The notes under the pieces: generated by a model
The model's database searches: none
Told to the model about the DNA's origin: nothing
Seen by the model: the letters and a program-made list of their open reading frames with translations, nothing else
Made by a program: the position numbers and the translations under genes
NCBI GenBank assembly: GCA_038659295.1
Contig: JASNGC010000003.1
Coordinates: 496,001 to 560,000 of the forward strand
DNA: 64,000 nucleotides
Origin: Enterocytospora artemiae
Lineage: Eukaryota > Microsporidia
Direction of reading: 5' to 3'
In this document: positions 10,384-19,487 of the stretch, in pieces
Numbering within the stretch: position 1 is the first letter of the stretch
How the letters are laid out: each line of letters starts with the position of its first letter

Positions 10384-10453
10384 TTTTATGGATTCTGTCC
10401 GAAGTTTTTAAAAATTAAATTCAAACAACAATCAAAGCTTTCCTAGCAAAATC

Positions 10454-11413
10454 TTGAGAGTTCGAATCATACATATTAATTTGCTTCTCAAGGAGGCACC
10501 ATATACGTTGGATAATTCGACCTATAATTTTTATAATTTTCCTGAAAATTTTACTCCACAAATGCTTCTGCTCAAAAATGATCGGATTGCAAAGGACGTT
10601 TTCAATGGCAGAGTTTCTTTCGAGCATTTCATGGCCGGCCTCGGCATTGAAGTTGTTTCTAAGAGCGAAAACACCATCGAGTTTGATCTCATTAATTGCC
10701 ATCCTTCCATTGCCAATGCTATCCGGAGGATTCTTACCTCTGAAACACCCACATACGCATTCCACGACCTGAGCATCTATGAAAACTCCACAATTTTTCC
10801 TGACGAATATCTGGCCCAGAGAATCGGCCTGATTCCAATTTCTGCTAATTGTCACGGAATAGAAGAACTTGATCAGAATTTTGTCCTTAAGGTTCAGAAT
10901 GATACAGACAAAATCATCGATGTTACGAGCGATAGCATTGTAAATGAATACGCCCCCATCAGTATAAAGTCTGGGGTTTTGATATGTAGGCTAGCGCCCA
11001 AACACAAGATTCACATAGAAATGACGGTTAGTGTCGGGATAGGGCGTGTTCATGCCAAATGGAGCCCTGTGTCGTTATGCACATACAAGATAATGCCGAG
11101 AATTATTTTAAAAGAGAGAATTACGGGACAAGAAGCAGTTGAGCTCCAAAAGTTATTTTCACCTGGTGTAATAGAAATTCAAGGCAACGAGGCTGTTGTG
11201 GCTAATCCCAGAATAGAGTCCATGAGCAGAGAAGTCCTTAGACACGATAAGTTCAAGGACAGAGTGGTTCTATCTAGGGAAGATGGGTGGTTCTGCTTCA
11301 TAGTTGAAACGATAGCGGAAGATCCATCTGAGGTTGTAAAAAGAGCAGTGAATGTTTTGATTGAGAAGATAAGGTCACTAAAGAAGAATATAGAATTATT
11401 GTACACTGAATAA
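10454..11413 (+). CDS. RPC40: RNA polymerase I/III shared subunit AC40 (RPAC1), start unclear
   Basis: This alpha-like subunit is shared by RNA polymerases I and III. Signature: FDLINCHPSIANAIRRIL, then FPDEYLAQRIGLIPI, YKIMPRIIL, LFSPGVIEI and the final helix VNVLIEKIRSLKKNI. The conserved N-terminal element (YNFPENFTPQ, like the family TDFPGNY) lies upstream of the first in-frame ATG at 10562, so that ATG is too late. The frame is open from 10412 with no ATG; an ATG at 10388 in the same frame is cut off by TAA at 10409. The coordinate given is a TTG codon used as a placeholder. The stop TAA lies inside AATAAA. Confidence 0.9.
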   Translation: MRVRIIHINLLLKEAPYTLDNSTYNFYNFPENFTPQMLLLKNDRIAKDVFNGRVSFEHFMAGLGIEVVSKSENTIEFDLINCHPSIANAIRRILTSETPTYAFHDLSIYENSTIFPDEYLAQRIGLIPISANCHGIEELDQNFVLKVQNDTDKIIDVTSDSIVNEYAPISIKSGVLICRLAPKHKIHIEMTVSVGIGRVHAKWSPVSLCTYKIMPRIILKERITGQEAVELQKLFSPGVIEIQGNEAVVANPRIESMSREVLRHDKFKDRVVLSREDGWFCFIVETIAEDPSEVVKRAVNVLIEKIRSLKKNIELLYTE

Positions 11414-11666
11414 ATTGGTTGACAAATAAGGTTACTAAAGAAGGATAGGAGTTGTTGCACTGAATAAATGACATTTCTTACCAGGTTTAGAGGTATGACA
11501 ACCCTCATGAATACTCGATGTTCTTTCACAGTTTTACAAAGAAGATACCTTGAATTTCCCTCCAACCGAGCAATAATATTCCAGCTTTTTGCAAAAGACA
11601 ACAATTAAGATAAAACACCAACTGCTATAAAATTTGGTTCAATAAACAAAGATAACTTAGAGAAAT

Positions 11667-12074
11667 TTATTCTCTTATCATATCAATCAATCTTTTCAAT
11701 GCAGCCTTGGAGTCATGGAAATCTCCATTGGCGGAAACAGGTATGAATAAATCATCAGCCTTCTGTGTTGTCTGTCCATTCATTAGGATGAACAAGGTGG
11801 GCTTGTCAAATGACACATCTTTGTCTTCAGAACTAAGATATATTATTGCAGAAGATAGTTCGACCTGCATGGCCCTTATGCTTTCAGACACTGTCTCTTC
11901 CGAACAAACCCTAAACACGAGCTTGTCACTGTTAAAAGTGGCTGGGTATTCAGCATAGCTTTTGTCTGCCACATCAATCCCAAAAGTAGCCTTTAGGAAC
12001 TCTTTCTTGTGTCGAAAGCTCCCAATTAAATATATAACATGCTTTGTAGAGTCTTCACAACATAAGAAACCCAT
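11667..12074 (-). CDS. N-terminally lipid-anchored Arf-like remnant (135 aa)
   Basis: The protein begins MGFLCC, a motif suited to N-myristoylation of Gly2 and palmitoylation of Cys5/Cys6. A first strand and helix follow (HVIYLIGSFRHKKEFLKATF) in the position where Arf proteins have LGLDNAGKTTIL, but the P-loop Gly-Lys-Thr is missing. Later parts (PTLFILMNGQT, LFIPVSANGD, helix ALKRLIDMIRE) match the NKxD and SA strands in order with motif residues lost. It should bind membranes but probably not GTP. Start: ATG preceded by ACCCCTAA. Family placement is inference. Confidence 0.6.
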   Translation of the reverse strand: MGFLCCEDSTKHVIYLIGSFRHKKEFLKATFGIDVADKSYAEYPATFNSDKLVFRVCSEETVSESIRAMQVELSSAIIYLSSEDKDVSFDKPTLFILMNGQTTQKADDLFIPVSANGDFHDSKAALKRLIDMIRE

Positions 12075-12229
12075 TTAGGGGTAAGGACAACCAAAAGTAT
12101 TAAAGGGTGGAAAAGGAGGAATGTAGAAGGACGTAGGTAAGCATAAAGCTCTAAATAGTCACTACAGGGTAATGATCTGATGACCGTAACGATTGTTTAA
12201 ACTACATTACAATTTTCATTTACGAACTG

Positions 12230-12258
12230 ATGCATGAGCGTGTATGAGACACATGCAT
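12230..12258. repeat. Small imperfect hairpin upstream of the lipid-anchored gene
   Basis: ATGCATG at 12230-12236 pairs with CATGCAT at 12252-12258; TGT at 12241-12243 can pair with ACA at 12249-12251, leaving loop ATGAG and a 4-base bulge. It lies in the spacer between 12075 and 12313. No function assigned. Confidence 0.45.
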
Positions 12259-12313
12259 GACAAACTAGGCTGAATGGTAAAGTAAACGTATTCTAAAATA
12301 AATTTATTGAAGC

Positions 12314-13546
12314 TTATAGCTGATTAAGTTCAGACAACTGCACGTTTGCATTCCTTACCGCTTCGATAACCTTTTCTATAGTTTCAAGTTTCTCCTTGCT
12401 TATCGATAATGAAGGAATTGAATAAATTTTAGCAAAGAACCCCCTAGGATCCTTGGAAGAGTCATAAGGAAACTCAACAGATTCTTCTCCTTTAAACAGC
12501 CCAGCCACTAGGTAGGTAAACGCCTGATTGATGTAAATGGTCCTGAGTGAATTCATCCCCTTAGTAATCCGCTTTATTTTGGCTTCCTTGTCACTGTCCG
12601 ATGAGTCACTCTTGTTGATCTCATCAATCTCGCTCAGCTTTTTTTCCATACTCTTGGTTTTGAAGTCTTCGCATGCGACAGCAGAGTGAAGATAGAGGAA
12701 GAGATAGTATACCCTGCTCAAAGCATGAAGCCCACGTCCTTTAGGCTTGCAGAATGCGATTGTCTGTATCCAATCCTTAATACTGTCCATATTTAAACCT
12801 GACTTTTCTACTCCTGCCGACTTGTTGTAAGAGGCTACAATTCCATTAATTGCTGTTTCAAACTCCTCGGAAAACACAATCTCATTGTTTTCAAACGAAA
12901 TCTTGTAGTTGTCCGGATTGGAATATATATTGGCAATGAGCATATTAAACTGACCAATCCACGAATTGGTGTCCTTATTATCATCGATCCACTGAACAAT
13001 GGCTTGTTTTTCAACAGAATTAAACTGCTTTGCATTCTCAAATTTAACATCCTCATCAACAACCATGTATTTGGTACGCTGGACTGGTTTTTCTTGTCCT
13101 ACGATCTTGTAGCTCTCTGGTGGGATCATCACAGACATGAAGTCACGACGAGCTTCTAAAAATACTCTCTCCAGAGAAATCTCATCATCATTCTTGAACA
13201 GCTTGTACTGATCTACCTTCCCATACAGAAAGATATCAGGACGGAAGTCTTGGTAAAGAGAATTGTTCATCTTTGGTTCATTTGGCTGAACAAGATTCAA
13301 GTATCTGTCCACTTCTTCCCCTCCAGGTGTGTCAATCTTCTTTTTTATCGGTATAAAGCATCCTGTTCCAAGATCTGCATCCTCTAGATCCCTCCACGCA
13401 ACATAATAGATTGGGGAGTGCTTAAAATCAAGGGCGGAGTATCCCATGTACAGCTTCAGTGCAAAATGAACAACAAAGGCCACAAATCCGAAGTAAAACG
13501 AATATTTGAGTATCCTCAAGACTTTCTGTTGCTTTTGTTGAGCCAT
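12314..13546 (-). CDS. Single-pass membrane protein of unknown function (410 aa)
   Basis: One hydrophobic segment at residues ~13-31 (LKYSFYFGFVAFVVHFALK) follows a basic N-terminus and is not followed by a clear cleavage site, so a type II anchor with a large soluble C-terminal domain is likely. The soluble part is helical and charged, with a KSDSSDSDKEAKIK stretch. No family recognised. Start: ATG preceded by TTAGGGGTTT, one of only three genes here with GGGG instead of CCC. AATAAA follows the stop by ~9 bases. Confidence 0.75.
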   Translation of the reverse strand: MAQQKQQKVLRILKYSFYFGFVAFVVHFALKLYMGYSALDFKHSPIYYVAWRDLEDADLGTGCFIPIKKKIDTPGGEEVDRYLNLVQPNEPKMNNSLYQDFRPDIFLYGKVDQYKLFKNDDEISLERVFLEARRDFMSVMIPPESYKIVGQEKPVQRTKYMVVDEDVKFENAKQFNSVEKQAIVQWIDDNKDTNSWIGQFNMLIANIYSNPDNYKISFENNEIVFSEEFETAINGIVASYNKSAGVEKSGLNMDSIKDWIQTIAFCKPKGRGLHALSRVYYLFLYLHSAVACEDFKTKSMEKKLSEIDEINKSDSSDSDKEAKIKRITKGMNSLRTIYINQAFTYLVAGLFKGEESVEFPYDSSKDPRGFFAKIYSIPSLSISKEKLETIEKVIEAVRNANVQLSELNQL

Positions 13547-13556
13547 AAACCCCTAA
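13541..13556 (-). promoter_or_regulatory. GGGG start-proximal signal
   Basis: TTAGGGGTTTATG on the minus strand, with GGGG 4 bases before the ATG of the 410-aa membrane protein. It is the complement of the CCCC used by most genes in the window. Known microsporidian signals include both CCC and GGG forms; the role here is inferred from position. Confidence 0.55.
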
Positions 13557-13828
13557 ACGGAAATTTTTTTTAAAAATAAAAATTTTCAAAACAAATATTA
13601 TTTGTTAATAAAAAGGAGTCGATTGGAGAATCAAAAAATGTGAAAGGCAGAACATTGCATGCTGGATGGGAAGGTGTTTAATATACGATTTTATGCCATT
13701 CTATGGAACTTGATTTGGTTTTTACACCAATCACAAACTTGAAAATAATACAGGAGTGGAATCTAGTCGGAAATGTATTTGTAACATCCATAAAAACACA
13801 TCTAAATCTTCAAGACATCTCTGCAACA

Positions 13829-14200
13829 TCATTTATTAGGGAGTATTATCTTCTTCTCAGTCCATAGCCTCCTCAGTCCCTCGAACTTGTTTACTAAAAA
13901 TTGTAACTCAACGGCTCTTTTCTCTTGAGCTTCAAAGTTGATATCAATAAATTTCCTTAATCTTTCTTTTAAGTCGTCTCCAGAAGGATCATTCTCAGCT
14001 TGCAGAACCTCATTGATTATGTAAAACAGCGTTAATCGGTGATGAATTGATGAGTGCTGAAAGACAAAATTTATTCCGTCCAGGATTGTGGAAGATTCCT
14101 CCTTAAAGAGTCGAATGTACTTTGCAACGGCCTTTAAATCAGGCTCGATAGGCCTAACGCGACAGATCATATTCAGAAAATAATCTTTTGGCAGGAACAT
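13829..14200 (-). CDS. CID (RPR) domain protein, RNA polymerase II CTD-interacting (123 aa)
   Basis: Almost the whole protein is one CTD-interacting domain of the Pcf11/Nrd1/RPRD family. The core HHRLTLFYIINEVLQ matches the family helix HRLTLLYLANDVVQ, and the end (LRRLWTEKKIIL) matches the RL..IW.ER..Y closing helix. Such domains read phosphorylated CTD repeats and couple transcription to 3' processing. Stand-alone CIDs are smaller than the usual multi-domain proteins. Start: ATG after TACCCTTCAGATTG. Confidence 0.8.
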   Translation of the reverse strand: MFLPKDYFLNMICRVRPIEPDLKAVAKYIRLFKEESSTILDGINFVFQHSSIHHRLTLFYIINEVLQAENDPSGDDLKERLRKFIDINFEAQEKRAVELQFLVNKFEGLRRLWTEKKIILPNK

Positions 14201-14552
14201 CAATCTGAAGGGTACAAAACTACCTAAAAACTATTTTCTGCTCGGGAGAACTCCCCCATTGGTTTAGTGCAGAATAAACTATGGTGTATTATACAATCTT
14301 CTTCGAAAATTTTTTGGTCTGCAATAGCCATGATTCCTTAGATTTTATTTCCTGAAAGACAGATATGGATTCTGTTCTCAACAGCTCCTGAACCAACTCA
14401 CCCCATTACGGGACTGAAAACTATTTTGTAGGATTACATTTGTATTTGAAACGGCCGTAGAAATCACTTGGTCTTCAAAGCATCAATAAGTCGATCCAGT
14501 TTCACAAGCTCTATCTATGTCCAGTCTTTATTCCAAAAATTTGTTCCCCGAA
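14201..14552. other. Intergenic region, ~350 bases, divergent promoters
   Basis: Shared upstream region of the CID gene (minus) and the Polo-like kinase gene (plus). It holds the TACCC and TTCCCC start signals at its two ends. No ORF or RNA gene seen. The ATG at 14517 is in frame with the kinase but lacks the signal. Confidence 0.45.
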
Positions 14553-15980
14553 ATGTCTACAAAGGGCGAACCATATTTTCCACTGGGCACAAAGATTGTT
14601 GACAATAAAATGGCTACGGTATATACTCTCAAAAAATTACTTGGGCGAGGTGCATATGCACAGTGTTTTTACGTGGAAACCTCGCATGGAAACAGCTTGG
14701 CATTGAAAATTATCCGCAAAGACTCTCTGCAGTCTGAAAAGATAAGGCAAAAGCTGGAAACAGAGATAGAAATACACAGATCACTGGACCATCCAAACAT
14801 TGTAAAAATGTACAACAGCTTTAGGACAGAGACACATGTCTTCATGGTTTTAGAACTCTGTAAAAAAGGAGCAATGGATGAACTGCTGAAGAAAAACACC
14901 AAGATATCTGAAAAGTATACGCAGAAATTCGTTCTACAGATTATTAAAGCTCTTGAGTATCTCCACGAGGTAAAGAATGTTGTCCACAGGGATTTGAAGT
15001 TGGGAAATCTGTTTCTAGACGAGAAGTTGGACATTAAAATTGGAGACTTTGGACTGTCGGCCATTATTGAGGATGGACAGAAGAGAAAGACAGTTTGTGG
15101 CACACCAAACTATATTGCACCAGAGATTTTGTTTGGCAAGGTCACTGGCCATTCATACTCTGCCGATGTTTGGTCATTAGGCGTGATCACATATACTCTA
15201 CTCATTGGAACACCTCCATTCCAGCAAAGCAGTGTTTCTGAAATATATAAGAGAATCGAAGAGAACAAATATATTTTCCCGGAGAGCTGTACGATTTCCG
15301 AAGACAGCAAGGATTTCATCTCGAAGATACTGATCTCGAATCCGGAGGATAGACCGGATCTGAAGCAGCTGCAGCTGCACAGGTTTGTTCAGCCAAGAGA
15401 ATCACTAGCCAAGCGTATTTATTCAAACATTAGAAACAACTGTTACACAGTCGATCAGATTACTGACGACCATGTAATCTACAGTTTCCCAATCGATATC
15501 TTCAAAGGGGTTGGATATATTTTGAAGTCAGGCATCTGTGGAATATATTATCAGAACATGGTGAATGTATTCTTGACAAAAACGTTCTTCAGAATTATCC
15601 AGATTCAAAACAACAATGGAAAAAAAATATTCGTCTACGACGATTTCCCGGTTCATAGTGTCCCATCCAGCTTTATGACACACTTCAATAACATTAAATA
15701 CTTTATAGAGAACTTTACAACCCTGAATTTTAGGAAACTAGATCTGCCAGAATACACCTCACAAAATTTCATTGCAAAGATAAAGCGTGTGGATGGGGGA
15801 TTGTTGTTTGTGATGACAAACAATGTATTTGTATTTGATTTTACATCCGGTCGAAGGGTTATTGTGGCAAACGATGGCAGATTAATCCACTCAATCGATG
15901 ATGATGGAAATGCTGTGGGATTTGACGCAGTTATCAAGGAAGCCTGTTTATCAATTCTAGGTCTGTATGCAAACAGGTAG
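14553..15980 (+). CDS. CDC5: Polo-like kinase (475 aa)
   Basis: Mitotic Ser/Thr kinase. Kinase domain at residues ~24-280: P-loop GRGAYAQCF (31-39), with the Cys typical of Polo kinases; Lys52; VHRDLKLGN with catalytic Asp147; DFG at 165-167; CGTPNYIAPE. The C-terminal part contains a recognisable first polo box (HVIYSFPIDIFKGVGYILKSG...) and a more diverged second segment. It is shorter than yeast Cdc5 (~705) because N-terminal and linker regions are reduced. Start: ATG at 14553 directly follows TTCCCCGAA, so I prefer it over the in-frame ATG at 14517. Confidence 0.93.
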   Translation: MSTKGEPYFPLGTKIVDNKMATVYTLKKLLGRGAYAQCFYVETSHGNSLALKIIRKDSLQSEKIRQKLETEIEIHRSLDHPNIVKMYNSFRTETHVFMVLELCKKGAMDELLKKNTKISEKYTQKFVLQIIKALEYLHEVKNVVHRDLKLGNLFLDEKLDIKIGDFGLSAIIEDGQKRKTVCGTPNYIAPEILFGKVTGHSYSADVWSLGVITYTLLIGTPPFQQSSVSEIYKRIEENKYIFPESCTISEDSKDFISKILISNPEDRPDLKQLQLHRFVQPRESLAKRIYSNIRNNCYTVDQITDDHVIYSFPIDIFKGVGYILKSGICGIYYQNMVNVFLTKTFFRIIQIQNNNGKKIFVYDDFPVHSVPSSFMTHFNNIKYFIENFTTLNFRKLDLPEYTSQNFIAKIKRVDGGLLFVMTNNVFVFDFTSGRRVIVANDGRLIHSIDDDGNAVGFDAVIKEACLSILGLYANR

Positions 15981-16420
15981 GGTGAACCTATATATTACTA
16001 AATAAGCAGAGCTATTCACTGGAGTTCTTGCGCTTTCCTCAGTATGAGTATGATGGATATTTGATGGAGGGAGGGATAATTACTTGCTAGGAAACTAAAT
16101 TTATTGTGAATTGCTCATTGATTGCTGGGCCTATGATTAACACACAAGCCTTTACGCTGATACCTTAACAAATTACATTATGCTGTTTCGGAGGGAGATA
16201 TATTGAAAATCAAATGCAGCATATTCATTTGATTTTCAATACAATTGGTATTGGCTGGAATTAGAATACAAAATATCTAAGAATCGGCCTATCACAATAT
16301 ATCTTCGACCTGAATCATAGACGCAAACTAAGAGCATTACCGAAAATGACAAACACATCAATGGTATACTGAAGACAAGAAATTTAACAGTAGTATAGAC
16401 CCCAATCCAACCAACTTTAT
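15981..16420. other. Intergenic region, 440 bases, between convergent genes
   Basis: Lies between the 3' ends of the Polo kinase and Kae1 genes, so no promoter is needed here. It contains the perfect 16-bp inverted repeat at 16201-16241. No convincing ORF or tRNA. It is unusually long for a tail-to-tail spacer in this window. Confidence 0.5.
16201..16241. repeat. Perfect 16-bp inverted repeat (hairpin, 9-base loop)
   Basis: TATTGAAAATCAAATG at 16201-16216 is exactly reverse-complementary to 16226-16241, with the loop CAGCATATT. It could act as a transcript-end structure, a mobile-element footprint or a cruciform. Only one copy was noticed in the window. Confidence 0.8.
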
Positions 16421-17551
16421 TCAACGCCAGGTCACCTCAACAGTATCTGTTCTGTATCTCTGAGTAACATCACATGCATTCAATTCTGGCCTGTATCCAT
16501 TATTATACATTAGATACCCTGTGTATGCAATCATTGCTCCATTATCAATGCAGAACCGTTCGTCCATGGCATAGAGAATACCTCCTCTCTGCTCAACCAT
16601 ACTCTTCATCATCTCCTGCAGTCTTAGGTTACAACCAACCCCTCCAACAATCATAACCTCGTCAGACTGCACAAATGAAAGACATCTCTCTGTCCCCTCG
16701 ACCAAAATACTAAATATGGTTTCCTGAGCCGAATAGCATATGTCCTCTGGAGTATACTTGTCCTTAATGTTTTTCAAAAACGACAAAATTCCACTGAATG
16801 ACATGTCCATCCCTTTTATGGTGTATGGCAGTGGAATATATTTTGTCCCGCCTCTAGCAGCTCTTTCTATAGATAATCCCGGAGAGGGATAATTCTCCAG
16901 GGATAATTCTCTGGCCAACTTATCCAGACAATTTCCAACAGCAACATCCAGTGTCTCCCCAAATATCTTATATCGTTTACTGGCCCTAGAATAAATATCC
17001 TGTTTCAAAGACTCCTCATTCTGATTTTGTCCACTTGGAATGTCTTTTTTAAGTGTATTCTCAGAGATATTTAAATTGTCAACCTCCTTCACACATGCAT
17101 TGCTACTGGCCTGATTTTCCACAGTACCAGAATATGCAATGATCTGTGTGTTACCCCCACTCGCATACAGTATTACTGGGTTCTTGGCACCTGTAACCAG
17201 CCTACCCATTTCTATATGTGCAATACAGTGGTTCACAGGAATAATGGGCTTGTTGTACAATAAGCCAAGCGTTCGTATCACCGTACATGCCACAGTGAGT
17301 AGCTGGTGCATTCCTGGGCCTTTTGTGTATGCAAATAAATCTACATCACCCATCTCAATTCCAGCAGCAGCCAGAGATTCACTGATTAGATCAAATATGT
17401 GTGATTTGTGATGCTCTGCAGCATTGATTGGAATCATTCCTTGGCCAACTGGCGGCACAAATGTCCTTCTTAAGTTTGCAAGAATTTGAGAATCTTTTGT
17501 AATTCCAACACCCAATTTGTTGGCACTTGCTTCGATTCCTAAAGTATACAT
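16421..17551 (-). CDS. KAE1: Kae1/OSGEP, KEOPS tRNA t6A synthase subunit (376 aa)
   Basis: ASKHA-fold enzyme that transfers threonylcarbamoyl to A37 of ANN-decoding tRNAs in the cytosol. Signatures: LGIEASANKLGVGI, TKGPGMHQLL, metal-binding NHCIAH (His108, His112), YASGGNTQIIAY, GETLDVAVGN and VGGVGCNLRLQEMM. An insertion of about 47 polar residues (~143-190) separates the YSG strand from RYKIFGE. Start: ATG after AACCCCATT at 17551 rather than 35 codons upstream; this puts LGIEAS at the usual position. A tRNA-Ser gene lies ~155 bases upstream. Confidence 0.95.
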   Translation of the reverse strand: MYTLGIEASANKLGVGITKDSQILANLRRTFVPPVGQGMIPINAAEHHKSHIFDLISESLAAAGIEMGDVDLFAYTKGPGMHQLLTVACTVIRTLGLLYNKPIIPVNHCIAHIEMGRLVTGAKNPVILYASGGNTQIIAYSGTVENQASSNACVKEVDNLNISENTLKKDIPSGQNQNEESLKQDIYSRASKRYKIFGETLDVAVGNCLDKLARELSLENYPSPGLSIERAARGGTKYIPLPYTIKGMDMSFSGILSFLKNIKDKYTPEDICYSAQETIFSILVEGTERCLSFVQSDEVMIVGGVGCNLRLQEMMKSMVEQRGGILYAMDERFCIDNGAMIAYTGYLMYNNGYRPELNACDVTQRYRTDTVEVTWR

Positions 17552-17705
17552 AATGGGGTTGAGGTACTGCCAGATTTTGAAGAAAATATGGAACAGGATA
17601 GTTGAGTTCTTTGGAGGATCAACAGAGTTAAATCTATGGATTAAGCTACTTTGCAAAGAAAATAAAAATGGGTGGTGTGATATACGTCTGCATTCGAGCC
17701 ACCAT

Positions 17706-17786
17706 GATGATGTGGCCGAGTGGTTATGGCGATAGTCTAGAAAACTGTTAGGGTTTCCTTCGCAGGTTCGAATCCTGTCATCATCG
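17706..17786 (+). tRNA. tRNA-Ser (anticodon AGA)
   Basis: 81 nt. The 7-bp acceptor GATGATG/CATCATC has G as discriminator. A D-arm GGCCGAGTGG, an anticodon loop CTAGAAA on a 5-bp stem, a long variable arm typical of serine tRNA, and a T-arm with GGTTCGAATCC complete the cloverleaf. No intron. CCA is not encoded. Confidence 0.95.
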
Positions 17787-17791
17787 TTTTT
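17787..17791 (+). terminator. RNA polymerase III terminator of tRNA-Ser
   Basis: Run of five T directly after the tRNA 3' end, the standard polymerase III stop. Confidence 0.75.
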
Positions 17792-17954
17792 GGGATGTTT
17801 TTGATTGTATTGCGTCTCGAATCCACGCCCCTATCATATAATTATCAGTTCAGCAGGAATACCTGGTGTTGTTGTTTTTTGAACTATGCCACAATCGAAA
17901 TTGTCTGCCCAACTGATTCTGGATTTAGAAATTTTTGTTGAGAATCCCTCGTCC

Positions 17955-19487
17955 ATGAATTGCACAATATGCTTCAATGAATATACAACTTCCTCAACAA
18001 ACCATTCTCTTCTTGCGAGATTCCCATGTGAACACAGCGTTTGTGTACGTTGCGCAGCCAAAATGCTTGTATTCTATGGTGACAGTGCTTGTAGTCAGTG
18101 TAAAGAGAAGGGAAGGCCTAAAATACTAGCTTACAGGAGTGCTGGTGACAAGCCAAATTATGAGCATAATGCCATTAGGAATGAAAAGACAATAAAGATT
18201 AAAAGCGAAATGAATATTGAAGTGAAGAAGGAAGATGGAGAGAGAGGTTACAGTACTTCCAAGACCACTTCTCTAGCTTCAATGCCCCATCTTCCTTTAG
18301 ATGATCTGGTGTACTACGAGTCTGAAAATGTCAGGGTAGAAGCCAATAGATTGTTTGAGGCCAAGTGTACAAAATGTGAATACAAAGCTATTAAGGAAAG
18401 TACCAAAAAAAACTATAGCCTGCTGTCCTTGCATTACAAATCAGCACATAAAATACTTGTATGTAATATTTGCATGAACAGCAATCGATTCTTTCCCGAT
18501 GAGCTTACACATTATAATATGTCTGCCACAAGCACAGTAATAAAGAGTCTAATTAGTCATAAAAAAGTAGACCATTTCTATTGTACATTCTGTGATTTGT
18601 ATTTTTTTGACTTCACCGGTATAAAAGCGCACTGCATAGAACTCCACCAAATTTGTTCTATTTGTCAAATTCTCCGTAAAACCAACCGGTATTTCCAAGA
18701 CTATGCAGAACTGGAGAAGCACTACCAGATAGAACACTTTTGTTGTGAAGAGACAAAATGTAGGGCAAATCACACTTTTGCCTTCGCACATGCAAGTGAG
18801 TTGGTGGTACACTATAAGATAGTGCATAAGAAAGATAGAGATGATATACTGTTACACAGGAAGCACACGAATGGCATATCATCAGTGGAGGATAGTCCTA
18901 AGGCAATGGATCTCACTGTTGACCAAAGAGAAATATTGGACATAGAAGGCAAGAAGTCCTCATTGCATGGAATCATGAGCAGATTAAAAATAAAGGAGGC
19001 CAATGATGGAATAATAGGCAATACAAAAGATTCGATGAACAATGGCTTTGATAAGGAATTCCCAGCATTTGGAAAAGCTACGAACAAGGTAAATAGCCAG
19101 GTTAATATCCCAAGCTATTTGGACAGATCCCAGCTAGAACTCACTCGGCTAAGACGACTGCAGAATATCTCCAAGGAATTCTGCGGAGAAATTGATCACT
19201 GCATCAGGGAGTACAATAGTAGAAAAGGAAGTGCCCTGTCTAACTATTCATCGGAACTAATGCTTGTACAAGAATTACAGGAGTTAGTTAGTCAGGATGA
19301 TGTTTTAAGAGTTTTGGAACTAATTTTGAAAAAAGACAATGGGTTTGTTAAGAAATACAGGAAAGATCTGGAGTTTCCTAAGTTTGAGGGCAAGAAAGAT
19401 GAAACTCATCAAAATACAACTACTTGTAACAATAGTAGCAAGAAAGGCAGAATAGGATTCAAGGTTATTAATCTTGGTAAGAAGTAG
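17955..19487 (+). CDS. HEL2: Hel2/ZNF598-type RING E3 ligase for collided ribosomes (510 aa)
   Basis: An N-terminal RING (CTICFNEYTT ... CEHSVCVRCAAK ... CSQC) is followed by the family's zinc-finger block: LVCNICMNSNRFFP, HFYCTFCDLYFFD, HQICSICQ and FCCEETKC, with HxxxH spacings. The order and phrases (FCDLYFFD, YAELEKHY) match Hel2/ZNF598, which ubiquitinates small-subunit proteins on stalled ribosomes and starts ribosome quality control. The C-terminal part has a basic conserved-looking block at the end. Start: ATG at 17955 after ATCCCTCGTCC, 23 codons inside the longest frame, placing the RING at residue 3. Confidence 0.92.
   Translation: MNCTICFNEYTTSSTNHSLLARFPCEHSVCVRCAAKMLVFYGDSACSQCKEKGRPKILAYRSAGDKPNYEHNAIRNEKTIKIKSEMNIEVKKEDGERGYSTSKTTSLASMPHLPLDDLVYYESENVRVEANRLFEAKCTKCEYKAIKESTKKNYSLLSLHYKSAHKILVCNICMNSNRFFPDELTHYNMSATSTVIKSLISHKKVDHFYCTFCDLYFFDFTGIKAHCIELHQICSICQILRKTNRYFQDYAELEKHYQIEHFCCEETKCRANHTFAFAHASELVVHYKIVHKKDRDDILLHRKHTNGISSVEDSPKAMDLTVDQREILDIEGKKSSLHGIMSRLKIKEANDGIIGNTKDSMNNGFDKEFPAFGKATNKVNSQVNIPSYLDRSQLELTRLRRLQNISKEFCGEIDHCIREYNSRKGSALSNYSSELMLVQELQELVSQDDVLRVLELILKKDNGFVKKYRKDLEFPKFEGKKDETHQNTTTCNNSSKKGRIGFKVINLGKK

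Noticed and set aside
10421..10855. 144-codon ORF antisense to AC40
   Set aside because: Shadow of a recognisable conserved gene.
12177..12273. C/D snoRNA-like boxes (CTGATGA ... CTGA)
   Set aside because: Box C is imperfect and no terminal stem closes the element.
13703..13867. 54-codon plus-strand ORF overlapping the CID gene end
   Set aside because: No start signal and overlap with a recognisable gene on the other strand.
16236..16424. 62-codon minus-strand hydrophobic ORF after Kae1
   Set aside because: Begins at TTG overlapping the Kae1 stop and runs into the hairpin; no start signal.
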